Program-made: the position numbers and the translations under genes | Notes under the pieces: generated by a model | What the model was told of the DNA's origin: nothing | Seen by the model: only the letters and a program-made list of their open reading frames with translations | The model's database searches: none | In this document: positions 1 to 7,107 of the stretch, one piece after another | How positions within the stretch are numbered: position 1 is the first letter of the stretch | How the letters are laid out: each line of letters opens with the position of its first letter | From: an uncultured Roseiflexaceae bacterium | GTDB taxonomy: Bacteria > Chloroflexota > Chloroflexia > Chloroflexales > Roseiflexaceae | Length of the DNA stretch: 24,168 nucleotides | Reading direction: 5' to 3' | Assembly: GCA_937988885.1 (NCBI GenBank) | Contig: CALKHR010000093.1 | Span: forward strand, 1-24,168

Positions 1-2
1 TG

Positions 3-1730
3 TGGTGCGGCTGGCGATTCTACAGCAGCAAGGCGCATGCGCAGCGCTACCTGCTGATCGGCGCGCTGTTCGCTGCAGTGGCCGGGCTTTCGCACTACGA
101 TGGCGGCTTTATGGCGCTGGCGCTCGTGTGGCTGGCCTTCGCGGGCGCGTGGCGGCACGGCTGGCGCTGGTTGCGCTGGCTGGCTGGCTTGCTCCCCGCC
201 TTCGGGCTGCTGTTCGGCTTGCTGGCGGTGTTCTACGTGCCGTTTATGATGCACGATAACTTCCAGAGGACGCTGAGCAATCTGATGAAGCGCACGGGAC
301 AGCATGGCAAGGGGCTGGAGCTCTTCAACAACCTGCTGTTCTACGAACACCTGGCGACCTTCTACAATTCGCGCTTCCAAATCTATTGGCTGGGCGCAGC
401 TTTAGCGCTGGCACTGCTCGCCTGGCTGTGGCGCTACAGCCGCCCTCGCTGGCTTGGCGTGCTGTTGATGGGGTTGTTTGGGCTAGGGTGCGTCATGCTA
501 GTGCGGGCACCCGAGCGCTTGCAGATCAGCGAATCGATCAATGTGGCGATCGTGCTGTTCGGCCTGCCGTTGCTGGCGCTCTGCTGCATGCCGCGCACTC
601 CATCCGCGTTGCGCGTGCTGCTGCTCTGGTTCAGCCTGCCGCTGATCTCCGAGGCGTTTCTGATCAGCGATCCCAAAACGCATTTCTATACGATGGAGGG
701 AGCTGCGGCCCTGCTGATCGGCACTGGCTTCGCGCAGGGTTGGGCGCAGTTGGCGCGTATGCGACTCGGTTGGCTGCGTCCGGCGTTGGCCGCGCCTGCG
801 TTGGCGTTGCTGGGCTTGGCGCTGCCGTACCAGTATATCGTGTACGTCCGGCAGGTGCCCGAATACCTGAACGTGTATCCCGCCGCGCGGCCCGAACTGT
901 ACCGCACCCGCTACGGCGATAAACTGCCCCGCAACGCTGGCTACTTCGGCTTCCCGCACCGCGCGGGCTGGCGCGTCGTCGGCGAATTGTACCGCCAAGG
1001 TGTCTTTCAGGGCACCTTCGAGAGCAACGAGGATTATCTGATCACGTTGTGGTACATTGGGCGCATCCCCCGCTGCAGCGACACGCCCGATTACTACTTC
1101 CTGGCCCGCACGCCGATGGACAGCTCGCGAGTGCCGTACGAGCACATTCAGCAGAACTATCACCTGTTTGGCACAGTGATGGTCGATGGCCAGCCGCAGT
1201 TGGATATCTACAGCCGCCTGCCCGTCGAACAAGCGCAGACCTTCAACAGCAGCGATTACATCGATGTGTTTGATGAGCGCCGCGTGATCAACTTGCCCGA
1301 GGAGTTCTTGAGCTTCGAACTGGTGGCCGAGCAGGTGGAGCCAGTTGAGGTGGTTGAGGGTGCGCGGCTGACGGAGAGCAAGGTGCGCACGATCGATATG
1401 GTGGCGGGCCAGTACACCACGCTCACTATGCAGTGGGAGGCCGACCAGGCGCTGCCGCCCGATAGCCGCGTCTACGTCGATCTCGTCAATCAGGAGGGCG
1501 AAGTGGTGAATCAAATCCCATCGATGTGCCTTAACACCCCGCCTTCGGATTGGTGGGCCTACGCAAGCACAACCACGACCTTCAGCGTGGTGGCCGATCC
1601 GAGCATCCCTCCGGGCGAATACACCCTGCGAGCGAGCGTCCGCACGCCAGATACACCCCCAACACTCCAGCAGAATCAGGGCGTGACCGTCGCACGGCTA
1701 AAGGTCGAGCCGTTCCGAGCGGCACACTAA
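3..1730 (+). CDS. Integral membrane glycosyltransferase-like protein (GT39/ArnT type), 5'-truncated by the window edge
   Basis: The reading frame is open from the first complete codon at position 3, so the gene begins upstream; the GTG at 78 is internal. About 575 residues are visible. The first ~300 visible residues form roughly nine hydrophobic segments with short loops, including a SHYDGGF stretch between the first two, as in the C-terminal half of polytopic dolichyl-phosphate-mannose or ArnT-like transferases that move a sugar from a lipid carrier outside the membrane. A soluble region follows, and the last ~110 residues (GQYTTLTMQWEA through PPGEYTLRASV) look like a beta-sandwich. The catalytic N-terminal acidic motif lies outside the window, so the family call rests on topology alone. 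A 14-bp hairpin closes the gene. It could also be an uncharacterised membrane protein with no transferase activity. Confidence 0.6.
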   Translation, partial: WCGWRFYSSKAHAQRYLLIGALFAAVAGLSHYDGGFMALALVWLAFAGAWRHGWRWLRWLAGLLPAFGLLFGLLAVFYVPFMMHDNFQRTLSNLMKRTGQHGKGLELFNNLLFYEHLATFYNSRFQIYWLGAALALALLAWLWRYSRPRWLGVLLMGLFGLGCVMLVRAPERLQISESINVAIVLFGLPLLALCCMPRTPSALRVLLLWFSLPLISEAFLISDPKTHFYTMEGAAALLIGTGFAQGWAQLARMRLGWLRPALAAPALALLGLALPYQYIVYVRQVPEYLNVYPAARPELYRTRYGDKLPRNAGYFGFPHRAGWRVVGELYRQGVFQGTFESNEDYLITLWYIGRIPRCSDTPDYYFLARTPMDSSRVPYEHIQQNYHLFGTVMVDGQPQLDIYSRLPVEQAQTFNSSDYIDVFDERRVINLPEEFLSFELVAEQVEPVEVVEGARLTESKVRTIDMVAGQYTTLTMQWEADQALPPDSRVYVDLVNQEGEVVNQIPSMCLNTPPSDWWAYASTTTTFSVVADPSIPPGEYTLRASVRTPDTPPTLQQNQGVTVARLKVEPFRAAH

Positions 1731-1734
1731 TTGA

Positions 1735-1767
1735 GATGAGGCGCTACAGTCGTTGTAGCGCCTCATC
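1735..1767 (+). terminator. Hairpin terminator after the glycosyltransferase-like gene
   Basis: A perfect 14-bp stem (1735-1748 with 1754-1767) encloses a 5-base loop and starts four bases after the stop codon. No long T-run follows, so it may be a strong but non-canonical terminator or an mRNA 3'-end stabiliser. Confidence 0.65.
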
Positions 1768-1788
1768 CGCATTCTAAACAACCATACC

Positions 1789-1817
1789 TTGATCTCGCCG
1801 CATGCCGCTGCTATAAT
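1789..1817 (+). promoter_or_regulatory. Sigma-70-type promoter for the five-gene membrane cluster
   Basis: TTGATC (1789-1794), a 17-base spacer and a perfect TATAAT (1812-1817). The predicted start of transcription (~1825) lies about 30 bases before the ATG at 1856 and just after the preceding terminator. Confidence 0.7.
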
Positions 1818-1855
1818 CGATATTATTCTTGCGTTCTGATGCATTGGAGCACTGC

Positions 1856-2830
1856 ATGAGCGACGTTCCCCAACTCCGCCCAAGGTCAGTGACCGAACTG
1901 TTCGACGCCGCGTTCCATCTCTACCGCAAACACTTTGTCACGTTTGTAGGCATTGTTGCGCTCCTGCACGTGCCAATGACGATCTTAATGGTGCTTGCAC
2001 AAATACCCTACGCTCAAGCGCTCCAGACCATGACCCAGTTGGGCAGCGGTCCCGCTCCTGCTCCCGATCCTGATATATTTTCCAGCCTCCCCTGGATGCA
2101 AATGGGTCTTGGCCTGGGGTTGATTATGCTACTGAGCATGATCCAATACCTGATCGTCACAAACCTGATCACTGGGGCGCTCGCCAACACTATCTCGCGT
2201 AGCTACTTGGGCCAACCCATCTCCATCCTCGAAGGGTATCAGATCGGATGGAAGCGTTTTGGTTCGTTGATCGCTGCATCGCTCATCCCCGCGCTCGCTT
2301 GGCTTGCCGTCTCGGTGCTTCTGTTTGGTTGTATTGCTGGTGTGATCATCACCTCGTTCTTCAATTCTAGCGATTCGTCTCCTGGCATCATTGTCATACT
2401 GATGCTAACAATGATTCTGCTTATCTTTGTTATTGGTATTGTCTCGCTATTCGTGTATGTGCGGCTGATCTTCACCACCCAAGCGATTGTGCTCGAAGAT
2501 CATGGGCCATGGGCCGGGATCGTTCGCAGTTGGCGCTTGGTGGGGCTGTCTTTTTGGCGAATCGTTGGCATCCTTGCGCTCACCTTGCTGTTGAGCTATG
2601 TGCTCGTATCGATCGTTCAAGTGCCCTTCTCGCTGCTGATTTCGTTCGGCAGTTTCGGTGCCAACAATTTTATGTTAACCCAATCGCTCTCGGCCCTTGT
2701 CTCGAACTTGGTCATGATCCTGCTGCTTCCGTTCCAGTTAACGATGTATACGCTGTTGTACTACGACGTCCGTATCCGTAAGGAAGGGCTTGATTTCGAG
2801 CTACGCACGCAGCAGACACCGCTTGTATGA
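1856..2830 (+). CDS. Polytopic membrane protein related to the GPDPase membrane-domain group
   Basis: 324 residues. An in-frame TTG lies at 1829, but the ATG at 1856 is preferred because GGAGC (1846-1850) sits five bases upstream and transcription probably begins near 1825. The N-terminus reads LFDAAFHLYRKHFVTFVG and is followed by about six hydrophobic segments. The C-terminal motif LLYYDVRIRKEGLDFEL is typical of uncharacterised bacterial membrane proteins annotated as glycerophosphoryl diester phosphodiesterase membrane domain or DUF75xx-like; no phosphodiesterase catalytic domain is present. Its TGA overlaps the ATG of the next gene (ATGA at 2827-2830), so the two are probably translationally coupled. 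The gene at 5013 is a diverged relative. The biochemical function is unknown, and a role in organising the envelope is only inferred from the neighbours. Confidence 0.75.
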   Translation: MSDVPQLRPRSVTELFDAAFHLYRKHFVTFVGIVALLHVPMTILMVLAQIPYAQALQTMTQLGSGPAPAPDPDIFSSLPWMQMGLGLGLIMLLSMIQYLIVTNLITGALANTISRSYLGQPISILEGYQIGWKRFGSLIAASLIPALAWLAVSVLLFGCIAGVIITSFFNSSDSSPGIIVILMLTMILLIFVIGIVSLFVYVRLIFTTQAIVLEDHGPWAGIVRSWRLVGLSFWRIVGILALTLLLSYVLVSIVQVPFSLLISFGSFGANNFMLTQSLSALVSNLVMILLLPFQLTMYTLLYYDVRIRKEGLDFELRTQQTPLV

Positions 2831-3810
2831 ACAATACCGCAACGGCTAGCCGTATCACTTGTTGGCGTCTCTCGCTCGTTTTGATGGTGCTGCTGAGTCT
2901 GCTCGGTAGCGGCCAATCTGCCTACGCGCAGGAGGCGCCGCCCGATCTCACGGCGTATACCACGCTGGTTCGTGAGGCGTTTGCTGCTGCTCAGCGCAGC
3001 GATCGACTTGGGCTAGAGGACCTCGCCAAGCAACTCATCGCTATCAAGAGTGTTGTGCTTGAGGATGGCCAACAGGTGCGTGTCGATAATGGCTGGCTGG
3101 CGCGCGAACTCGATACGAGCGAGCCGGATCTCCAGCGGATCGCCCAGCGCTTGGGCGCGATCATCGATGCCCTCGCTCAACCAACGAGCGGATTGCCCAG
3201 CGATGCGCTTGAGCGGTTGGAGAAGATTTTGAATAATCCGCCGTTCGGCTCGACACCACGCACTGAATCTAGTTGGTGGAGTTCGTTCTGGTCGGCGGTG
3301 GGTCGCTTCCTGGTGTGGCTGCTCAATCGCCCAAGCACAAGCTCCTCAACGAGCCTCGAGTTGATTAGGTGGCTGCTCGTATGGGGCTTCACAATCATTG
3401 TCATAGTGGTGCTGTTCGGCTCGCTCGGCTACTTCGCTTGGCGTTTCCGGGGGCTGTTCACCTCCGAGGCACAGCGCGAGGACGATGATCCCGCCGCCGG
3501 GCTCACCGCCAACACCGCACTTGATCAGGCTTCAACCGTGGCACGCGATGGCGATTACCGCTCCGCAATGCGGTATCTGTATATCTCAGCACTGCTCTGG
3601 CTCGATGAACGCAACCTGCTCCGTTACGACCGCGCGCTCACCAATCGCGAGTATCTGGAGCGGCTCAACACCAATCCCGCCCTGCGAGAGCGCTTGCGAC
3701 CCGTCGTCGAAACCTTCGACTCGGTTTGGTATGGGCACCAGAGCCTCGACGCCGATTCGTTCGCGGCGTACCGCTCCCAGGTCGAATCGCTCCGCACGTA
3801 TCAACCCTAA
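2827..3810 (+). CDS. DUF4129 domain-containing secreted/membrane protein
   Basis: 327 residues. A signal sequence is visible (hydrophobic core ~15-28, likely cleavage after AYAQ at ~35), then an extracytoplasmic helical region (~36-150), a transmembrane helix (~182-206) and a cytoplasmic tail carrying a DUF4129-type domain (~248-320: GDYRSAMRYLYISALLWLDE, then LTNREYLERL and VWYGHQSLDADSF). DUF4129 domains commonly occur at the C-terminus of membrane transglutaminase-like proteins and beside MoxR ATPase/DUF58 genes. The start overlaps the previous stop by four bases (ATGA). The DUF4350 gene follows 33 bases later. The molecular function is not known for the family; an accessory role in envelope or secretion assembly is inferred from context. 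Confidence 0.85.
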   Translation: MNNTATASRITCWRLSLVLMVLLSLLGSGQSAYAQEAPPDLTAYTTLVREAFAAAQRSDRLGLEDLAKQLIAIKSVVLEDGQQVRVDNGWLARELDTSEPDLQRIAQRLGAIIDALAQPTSGLPSDALERLEKILNNPPFGSTPRTESSWWSSFWSAVGRFLVWLLNRPSTSSSTSLELIRWLLVWGFTIIVIVVLFGSLGYFAWRFRGLFTSEAQREDDDPAAGLTANTALDQASTVARDGDYRSAMRYLYISALLWLDERNLLRYDRALTNREYLERLNTNPALRERLRPVVETFDSVWYGHQSLDADSFAAYRSQVESLRTYQP

Positions 3811-3843
3811 TATGGCGTACCTACTTGGCCGATAGGACAGAGC

Positions 3844-5004
3844 TTGAAGAATAAACGCGATCTGCTGATTATTGGTGGCCTGTTCCTCATTCTGTTGCTG
3901 TTCGTCATCTACGGGCCAGGACGAACACCGCCACCACAGCCATCAATCCCCACAAGCCACTCCACAAGCGCAAACGGAGCACAAGCGCTATATCGGTGGG
4001 TGCGCGATTTGGGCTACGATGCACGGCGCCTCGAATATCGCCAATTTGAGTTGAGCGAAGATGATGCCGCGCTGCTGATCCTGAATCCGACCGAGCAAAT
4101 CACCCTAAATCAGATCGATGAGATACTCGATTGGGTGGAGCAAGGCGGCGTGCTGATCTTCGCCGATGATACGCTTTCGTTCTTTGGGCAGAGCAATCAG
4201 CTCGTTCAAGAACTCAATTTCCGCACCCAAGTGTATAGCAGCACGGCCCAACTTGAGTTCGTTCAGGCGATGCAGCCAGTCCTCGATCAGCCGCCCGTCA
4301 GCCAGGTGCAGGCGCGAACCGACGTAACGTTGCTGGCAGACCATGATGGTTATGTCGAGCTGTTAGGCAACGATGATGCGCTCGTGATGGTGGGCATCAG
4401 TCGGGGGCGCGGCTACATCTACCTCAGCACCACCACGTACCCCTTCACCAACGATGGGCTGCGCCACGATGAACACGCCGCGCTGGTGCTGAATCTGCTG
4501 CGGCGCATCCCCATCGGCGGGCGCATCCAATTCGACGAGTATCACCACGGCTACTTCACACCGCCCTCAACGCGCCGAGTCATCTTCGGTTCGCCGTGGG
4601 GTTGGGCTGCGAGCTACGCCGCGCTCGCGGTCGGCCTGTACTTCGTGCTGAGCGGGCGCCGCTTCGGCAAGCCGGTGCCACTGCGCGAGGAGATCACGCT
4701 ACGCTCCAGCGCCGAGTTTGTCGAGAATATGGCTGATCTGTTTCAGCGCGGCGGCAAGCGCGGCTATATGGCTCAACACTACTACACCACCTTCAAGCGC
4801 GCCCTAGCCAAACCGTTGGGCATCAACCCGCAGTTGCCCGACGATGCGTTTGTGCGCGAGATCTCCCGCTTCCGCGCCATCAACGAGGAGGAACTTCTCT
4901 CTCTGCTCCAACGGCTGCGCTCCATTCCCAAAACAGAAGCCGAATTACTTGCAACCGTCAACAGCGCTCATTCGTATGTAGATAGGCACCTTGGCAAGCG
5001 CTAA
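3844..5004 (+). CDS. DUF4350 domain-containing membrane protein
   Basis: 386 residues with a TTG start. No other in-frame start lies nearby, and AGGA (3834-3837) is six bases upstream. Residues 7-24 form an N-terminal transmembrane helix. A DUF4350-type domain covers ~40-225: SANGAQALYRWVRDLGYDARRLE, then ILDWVEQGGVLIFADD, and a late FDEYHHGY at ~230-237. A second transmembrane helix lies at ~254-270, followed by a ~115-residue cytoplasmic helical tail. This domain is related to the glutamine-amidotransferase-like fold used by periplasmic subunits such as GldG, but no catalytic residues are claimed. Pairing with DUF4129 is common in bacteria, usually together with MoxR and DUF58 genes, which are absent here. 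The function is unassigned. Confidence 0.85.
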   Translation: MKNKRDLLIIGGLFLILLLFVIYGPGRTPPPQPSIPTSHSTSANGAQALYRWVRDLGYDARRLEYRQFELSEDDAALLILNPTEQITLNQIDEILDWVEQGGVLIFADDTLSFFGQSNQLVQELNFRTQVYSSTAQLEFVQAMQPVLDQPPVSQVQARTDVTLLADHDGYVELLGNDDALVMVGISRGRGYIYLSTTTYPFTNDGLRHDEHAALVLNLLRRIPIGGRIQFDEYHHGYFTPPSTRRVIFGSPWGWAASYAALAVGLYFVLSGRRFGKPVPLREEITLRSSAEFVENMADLFQRGGKRGYMAQHYYTTFKRALAKPLGINPQLPDDAFVREISRFRAINEEELLSLLQRLRSIPKTEAELLATVNSAHSYVDRHLGKR

Positions 5005-5012
5005 GCTGCCTT

Positions 5013-5990
5013 ATGAGTAATGATGCGATGATTCAACGCCTACAACCTTTGCTCGATCTCCTCGACAACGGGCTTGCACTCTACAGACGCCATTTCTTCA
5101 GCTTTGTGATGCTGAGTGCGTTGGCGATCGTGCCATTGGCGCTGATGATCACGCTGATTTTTATCAGTATTAGCCGATCGTGGTGGAGCGCATCTGAAGG
5201 CTCAGCGTTGCTGTTTCTCTTTGCCGTTATCTTCGCCCTGTTTCTCCTCGCCATCTACATGGTCGGTTGGCTCTCGCGGGCAGCCGCTGCCGCGCTCGAC
5301 GACCGCCCGCTGCAGTTGCGCGAGGTGCTGATGCTCCGCCCAGGCCGCGCCACGCTGATGGGCTGCTTTAGTGTTGTGTATCTGTTCGTGGTGCAGTTGC
5401 TCTCGTCGCTCGTCAGCGTGTTCGTGATCTGCCCCATCTATCTCTTGCTTGGAATGATTATCATTGCCGTTAGCGATAATAATCCCACCTCATCGCTGAC
5501 CACCTTCCTCGGCATGGTGATGATTCTTGTCTTCATCTTGCTCTATGGCTTCGGCTTCTTGATCAGCAATGCGATCTATAGCAGCCTCATTTACGCATTG
5601 CAGCCCTGGATTCACGAAACACGCCCATTTGGCGAGTTGATCCAACGGAGCCTGGATCTGGTTGCGTATCGGTTTTGGCGCAATCTGTTCGTGTGGATCC
5701 TTGCTGGGATGTTGGTAGCAGCGCTTGGTATCACGGTTTTATTCACGGTAGGAATCCTGCTCTCACTGCCACTCTCGTTTGTGCTGGATACAAGCTCGAT
5801 AACGTATACCGCCATCAGCGTATGCATGTGGTTGCTCGGCTTCATCGTGATCATACCGCCTCTGCCGATCTGGATGACCCTTCTCTACCGAAAAAACTGT
5901 CAATCGCGTGAAGGAAACGATTTGGAGAAGATGCTTGTTGAGTGGTGGTACGAGCATTTTGAGGTGAAACCATCCACTAATACCCTTTAA
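5013..5990 (+). CDS. Polytopic membrane protein, diverged relative of the gene at 1856
   Basis: 325 residues with about six hydrophobic segments. The N-terminal pattern LLDNGLALYRRHFFSFVMLSALAIVPL parallels the start of the gene at 1856 (LFDAAFHLYRKHFVTFVGIVALLHVP), and both end with a helix leading into LLY plus a charged tail, so I read them as old paralogues. The start at 5013 is eight bases after the preceding stop. No clear Shine-Dalgarno is visible, so translation is probably coupled; the ATG at 5028 is an alternative. The ORF lacks the C-terminal YYDVRIRKEG signature of its relative. The function is unknown. It completes a four-gene arrangement in which two related membrane proteins bracket the DUF4129/DUF4350 pair. 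Confidence 0.75.
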   Translation: MSNDAMIQRLQPLLDLLDNGLALYRRHFFSFVMLSALAIVPLALMITLIFISISRSWWSASEGSALLFLFAVIFALFLLAIYMVGWLSRAAAAALDDRPLQLREVLMLRPGRATLMGCFSVVYLFVVQLLSSLVSVFVICPIYLLLGMIIIAVSDNNPTSSLTTFLGMVMILVFILLYGFGFLISNAIYSSLIYALQPWIHETRPFGELIQRSLDLVAYRFWRNLFVWILAGMLVAALGITVLFTVGILLSLPLSFVLDTSSITYTAISVCMWLLGFIVIIPPLPIWMTLLYRKNCQSREGNDLEKMLVEWWYEHFEVKPSTNTL

Positions 5991-6027
5991 CCATCCTTGT
6001 ATGTTCGTTGTGTACGGAGGATTCTTT

Positions 6028-6825
6028 ATGGAGTGGCTCACAAACCCGGATATCTGGATCGGGTTATTGACTCTTACCGCGCTTGAGATTGTGCTTGGCA
6101 TCGACAATATCATCTTTATCTCGATCCTCGCCAGCAAGCTGCCCCAGAACCAGCAAGCCCGCGCTCGCCAAACGGGTCTTGGCTTAGCGCTCGGCACCCG
6201 CATCTTGCTGCTGCTATCGCTCTCCTGGTTGGTTGGTCTGACTGCACCACTGTTTGAGTTGCCGTTGCCGTTCCTCAGCGAGCATGCCCGCGAGATCTCG
6301 GGCCGCGATCTCGTCTTGCTGATTGGTGGCCTGTTCCTGCTCGGTAAGAGCACCTACGAGATTCACGAGCGCCTGGAAGGAGAGGAAGGCCACGGAACTG
6401 CCAAACAAGTCGCCTCGTTTGGGGCGGTGATCGTTCAGATTCTCCTCTTGGATGTGGTGTTCTCGCTCGACTCGGTGATCACCGCTGTGGGTATGGTCGA
6501 TCAGATCGGCGTGATGATCGCCGCTGTGATCATCGCGATTATCATTATGCTGGCTACCGCCGGGCCGCTCAGCGATTTCGTGAACCGCCACCCCACCGTC
6601 AAGATGTTGGCGCTCAGCTTCCTGTTGCTGATCGGTATGTCGCTGGTGGCCGAGGGACTCGATCAGCACATCCCCAAAGGCTATATCTACTTCGCGATGG
6701 GCTTCTCGGTTTTGGTGGAGATTCTCAACCTGAAGGCCAGAAGCCACAGCGCCGAGCCTGTGAAGTTGCACCAACCCTACACCGGAGACGCCGCCTCCAG
6801 TGGTTCCTCACGCGGCGGCAAATAA
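6028..6825 (+). CDS. TerC family integral membrane metal exporter
   Basis: 265 residues. The start at 6028 is chosen over the in-frame ATG at 6001 because GGAGG (6016-6020) is correctly spaced for it and the protein then begins MEWLTNPDIW, as TerC proteins do. About seven transmembrane helices are visible. The two signature acidic motifs are E20 and D26 in EIVLGIDN and D142 and D148 in DVVFSLDS, the intramembrane residues thought to bind metal in TerC/Alx/YkoY-type proteins. Characterised relatives export manganese or help supply it to secreted metalloproteins; tellurite resistance is the historical name. Only 37 bases separate it from the upstream gene and a terminator follows, so it is probably the last gene of this operon. 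The specific substrate cannot be read from the sequence. Confidence 0.9.
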   Translation: MEWLTNPDIWIGLLTLTALEIVLGIDNIIFISILASKLPQNQQARARQTGLGLALGTRILLLLSLSWLVGLTAPLFELPLPFLSEHAREISGRDLVLLIGGLFLLGKSTYEIHERLEGEEGHGTAKQVASFGAVIVQILLLDVVFSLDSVITAVGMVDQIGVMIAAVIIAIIIMLATAGPLSDFVNRHPTVKMLALSFLLLIGMSLVAEGLDQHIPKGYIYFAMGFSVLVEILNLKARSHSAEPVKLHQPYTGDAASSGSSRGGK

Positions 6826-6864
6826 CTATCGCCACCCAATCCTCGTATCCTCCCCATATTCACA

Positions 6865-6906
6865 CAGTCAAGAAGATGGGTTTTGCGTAGCCCATCTTCT
6901 TGGCTG
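6865..6906 (+). terminator. Hairpin terminator after the TerC gene
   Basis: A 16-bp stem containing one G-U pair (6865-6880 with 6891-6906) and a 10-base loop. No T-run follows. It separates the membrane cluster from the sucA promoter, which begins four bases later. Confidence 0.65.
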
Positions 6907-6909
6907 CGC

Positions 6910-6938
6910 TTGACGTCATCATGCTCCTACTCTATACT
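6910..6938 (+). promoter_or_regulatory. Promoter of sucA
   Basis: TTGACG (6910-6915), a 17-base spacer and TATACT (6933-6938), each one mismatch from the sigma-70 consensus. Transcription would start near 6945, giving a leader of about 163 bases before sucA. The leader contains a 10-base palindrome TGGTGCACCA (7015-7024) that could be an operator. I do not recognise a riboswitch in it. Confidence 0.7.
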
Positions 6939-7107
6939 TTATAACCGACAAAACATTGTTGAGAAAACAGATACTTTGTCATGTGATATGCTTATAGAGA
7001 GGGCGGCTGAGCGCTGGTGCACCATGTGCTAACCCGTTCAACCGTACGTCTATGCAAGAAATCAAGGCACCCATACCAACAACTATCTTGGGAAGAGGAT
7101 ACTCTGC

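Noticed and set aside
498..1514. A 338-codon minus-strand frame across the glycosyltransferase-like gene
   Set aside because: His/Gln/Arg-rich shadow frame without start signals; the plus frame has clear membrane topology.
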